DNA from: Desulfocapsaceae bacterium
Lineage (GTDB): Bacteria > Desulfobacterota > Desulfobulbia > Desulfobulbales > Desulfocapsaceae
Direction: 5' to 3'
NCBI GenBank assembly: GCA_029934775.1
Contig: JAOZLO010000127.1
Span: forward strand, 1 to 7,512
Length of the DNA: 7,512 bases
In this document: positions 6,868 through 7,512 of the stretch, one piece after another
How positions within the stretch are numbered: the first letter of the stretch is position 1
How the letters are laid out: the number at the start of each line of letters is the position of its first letter
Notes under the pieces: generated by a model
What the model saw: only the letters and a program-made list of their open reading frames with translations
Databases searched by the model: none
Told to the model about the DNA's origin: nothing
Position numbers and translations under genes: made by a program

Positions 6868-6869
6868 TT
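6779..6869. repeat. 10-bp inverted repeat pair flanking 71 bp
   Basis: AAAAATCACT at 6779-6788 is the exact reverse complement of AGTGATTTTT at 6860-6869. The arms bracket 71 bp that include the AGTCAACTTGACT palindrome. They could be paired regulator sites, a long-range stem, or coincidence. Confidence 0.3.
6834..6846. promoter_or_regulatory. Operator-like palindrome AGTCAA-C-TTGACT
   Basis: A perfect palindrome with six-base arms and a one-base centre lies just before the AAAGGG that precedes the plus-strand ORF at 6868. It could be a regulator site for that ORF or for the glm promoter about 160 bp away. No binding protein can be named. Confidence 0.3.
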
Positions 6870-7161
6870 GACAGAAGACAGGCATGATAAAGTGATCGCA
6901 TCTCCAGTCAGGCTGTGTCTCGATGGTAATCGGATAAACATTTACGAAGACGAAGATCTGGAAGGGCCTTTCTGCAAAAGGCTTAAACAATCCTCGGGTA
7001 GGCACACATCGTTGAATGAAATGTTGGCACAAACATACTTTGAAAAAATCGATGTATCAGTTGGAACGTGGATTACTTTTTTTGCTGGTAACAAAGAGGA
7101 GGTTGTTCTCTCAGTTCTGCATGAGCAAAGAATATTCTACAGAAAAAGGCCTGCTTATTAA
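6868..7161 (+). CDS. Hypothetical protein, 97 codons, unrecognised
   Basis: This is the longest open frame between glmL and the right-hand regulator and the only plausible plus-strand gene in the window. I do not recognise the product. It is a charged, soluble-looking protein with no signal peptide or membrane segment; an acidic NIYEDEDLEG stretch lies at about residues 24-33 and the end is basic (RIFYRKRPAY). The open frame begins at TTG (6868) directly after an in-frame TGA at 6862. The nearest purine-rich site, AAAGGG at 6849-6854, is 13 bases from it, so the start is weak; no ATG occurs until about residue 52. It could be a real accessory gene, the remnant of a longer one, or a chance frame. 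Its mixed codon use and lack of a better frame on either strand give it modest support. Confidence 0.35.
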   Translation: MTEDRHDKVIASPVRLCLDGNRINIYEDEDLEGPFCKRLKQSSGRHTSLNEMLAQTYFEKIDVSVGTWITFFAGNKEEVVLSVLHEQRIFYRKRPAY

Positions 7162-7316
7162 AAATAAGGGCGGAAGTAAACCAAACAAATCTATTCTATT
7201 TATTGCTTACATTTGAGGGGAGTCGAGATTAATAATGGAATAGTGCTTAAAGTGTGCTGTATAGGTGGTGGAAAAGGCGAGGAGCCGGGTCAAGGTCAAC
7301 CTTCAGATTTGGAACT
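7162..7316. other. Short intergenic stretch, one small palindrome
   Basis: Between the ends of the plus-strand ORF and the regulator gene, which converge here, there is no clear terminator. The only regular element is AAGGT-CA-ACCTT at 7292-7303, whose GGTnnACC core resembles sites of FadR-type GntR regulators, though it lies just below the regulator's stop and may be coincidental. Confidence 0.25.
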
Positions 7317-7512
7317 CTATTCTTCGCTGTAATGGTCTTCATACTCCCTGGTTCGTGAATCGCTTATCCAATGTTCTCTTACCAATCTCTCAACTGTCTC
7401 TGATTCTCGTGCTAAAAAAGCATTTAAAATCATTTTATGATCGTCAAGAGCTTTTTTCATAATGCTCTTTTTAGCTAAAAAACCCACCCTGTATCTGAAC
7501 ATTTTCTTTCTT
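7317..7512 (-). CDS. GntR-family (FadR/FCD type) transcriptional regulator, C-terminal part
   Basis: Only the last 64 residues or so lie in the window; the DNA-binding N-terminus is beyond the right edge, so the Met at 7502 is internal, not a start. The segment carries the closing helices of the FCD ligand-binding domain: LDDHKMILNAFLARESETVERLVREHW, the pattern (xxHxxILxAxxxRxxxxxxxLxxxH) seen at the end of FadR-like GntR regulators, where conserved histidines help hold a metal and an organic-acid ligand. FCD regulators commonly control genes for organic-acid and amino-acid use and often sit beside their targets. It has the same orientation as the glm operon about 800 bp upstream of glmL, so it is a candidate regulator of that operon. 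The target is inferred from position only. Confidence 0.8.
   Translation of the reverse strand, partial: RKKMFRYRVGFLAKKSIMKKALDDHKMILNAFLARESETVERLVREHWISDSRTREYEDHYSEE

Noticed and set aside
7016..7216. 66-codon plus-strand frame overlapping the 97-codon ORF
   Set aside because: It lies mostly inside the longer frame, has no good ribosome binding site and no recognisable protein features.
7214..7332. Plus-strand frame from TTG through a glycine-rich stretch to a stop at 7332
   Set aside because: The GAGGGGAG is part of the frame itself and cannot serve as its binding site; the frame is short and runs into the 3' end of the regulator gene. Probably chance.

Overview
The window is a single bacterial operon for B12-dependent glutamate breakdown, read right to left on the minus strand, with regulatory sequence and part of a regulator gene at the right edge. 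In transcription order it holds glmL (glutamate mutase reactivase), a short interval with a possible broken small gene, glmS (cobalamin-binding subunit), mal (3-methylaspartate ammonia-lyase), glmE (catalytic subunit), a class III (CaiB/BaiF) CoA-transferase and a MaoC-type hot-dog hydratase cut by the left edge. Spacing is 34 bp glmS-mal, 95 bp mal-glmE, 52 bp glmE-transferase and 2 bp transferase-hydratase, which fits one transcription unit.

How the genes should work together: GlmE/GlmS with adenosylcobalamin turn L-glutamate into 3-methylaspartate, GlmL keeps the mutase active, and Mal removes ammonia to give mesaconate. The classical clostridial pathway then hydrates free mesaconate to citramalate. 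Here the next genes are a CoA-transferase and an enoyl-CoA-type hydratase, so the likely continuation is mesaconate to mesaconyl-CoA to a hydroxyacyl-CoA (beta-methylmalyl-CoA or citramalyl-CoA). A CitE-like lyase cleaving that product would be expected just beyond the left edge. Glutamate mutase, Mal, mesaconate CoA-transferase and mesaconyl-CoA hydratase is the gene set of the haloarchaeal methylaspartate cycle, here in a bacterial setting with GlmL. The assignment of the last two steps is inference.

Right of glmL, about 360 bp without a clear gene hold a good sigma-70-type promoter pointing at glmL (TTGACA, 17 bp, TATATT), an operator-like repeat cluster in its leader, and several small inverted repeats. 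An unrecognised 97-codon ORF on the plus strand follows. At the right edge is the C-terminal part of a GntR/FadR-type (FCD domain) regulator on the minus strand, a plausible but unproven local regulator.

The organism is a bacterium, probably an anaerobic amino-acid or organic-acid user. Bacillota or Desulfobacterota would both fit, but the sequence does not settle this. Base composition is mosaic: the transferase region is clearly richer in GC than glmL and mal, which may mean the two halves of the operon have different histories. No tRNA, rRNA, CRISPR, insertion sequence or cobalamin riboswitch was seen.
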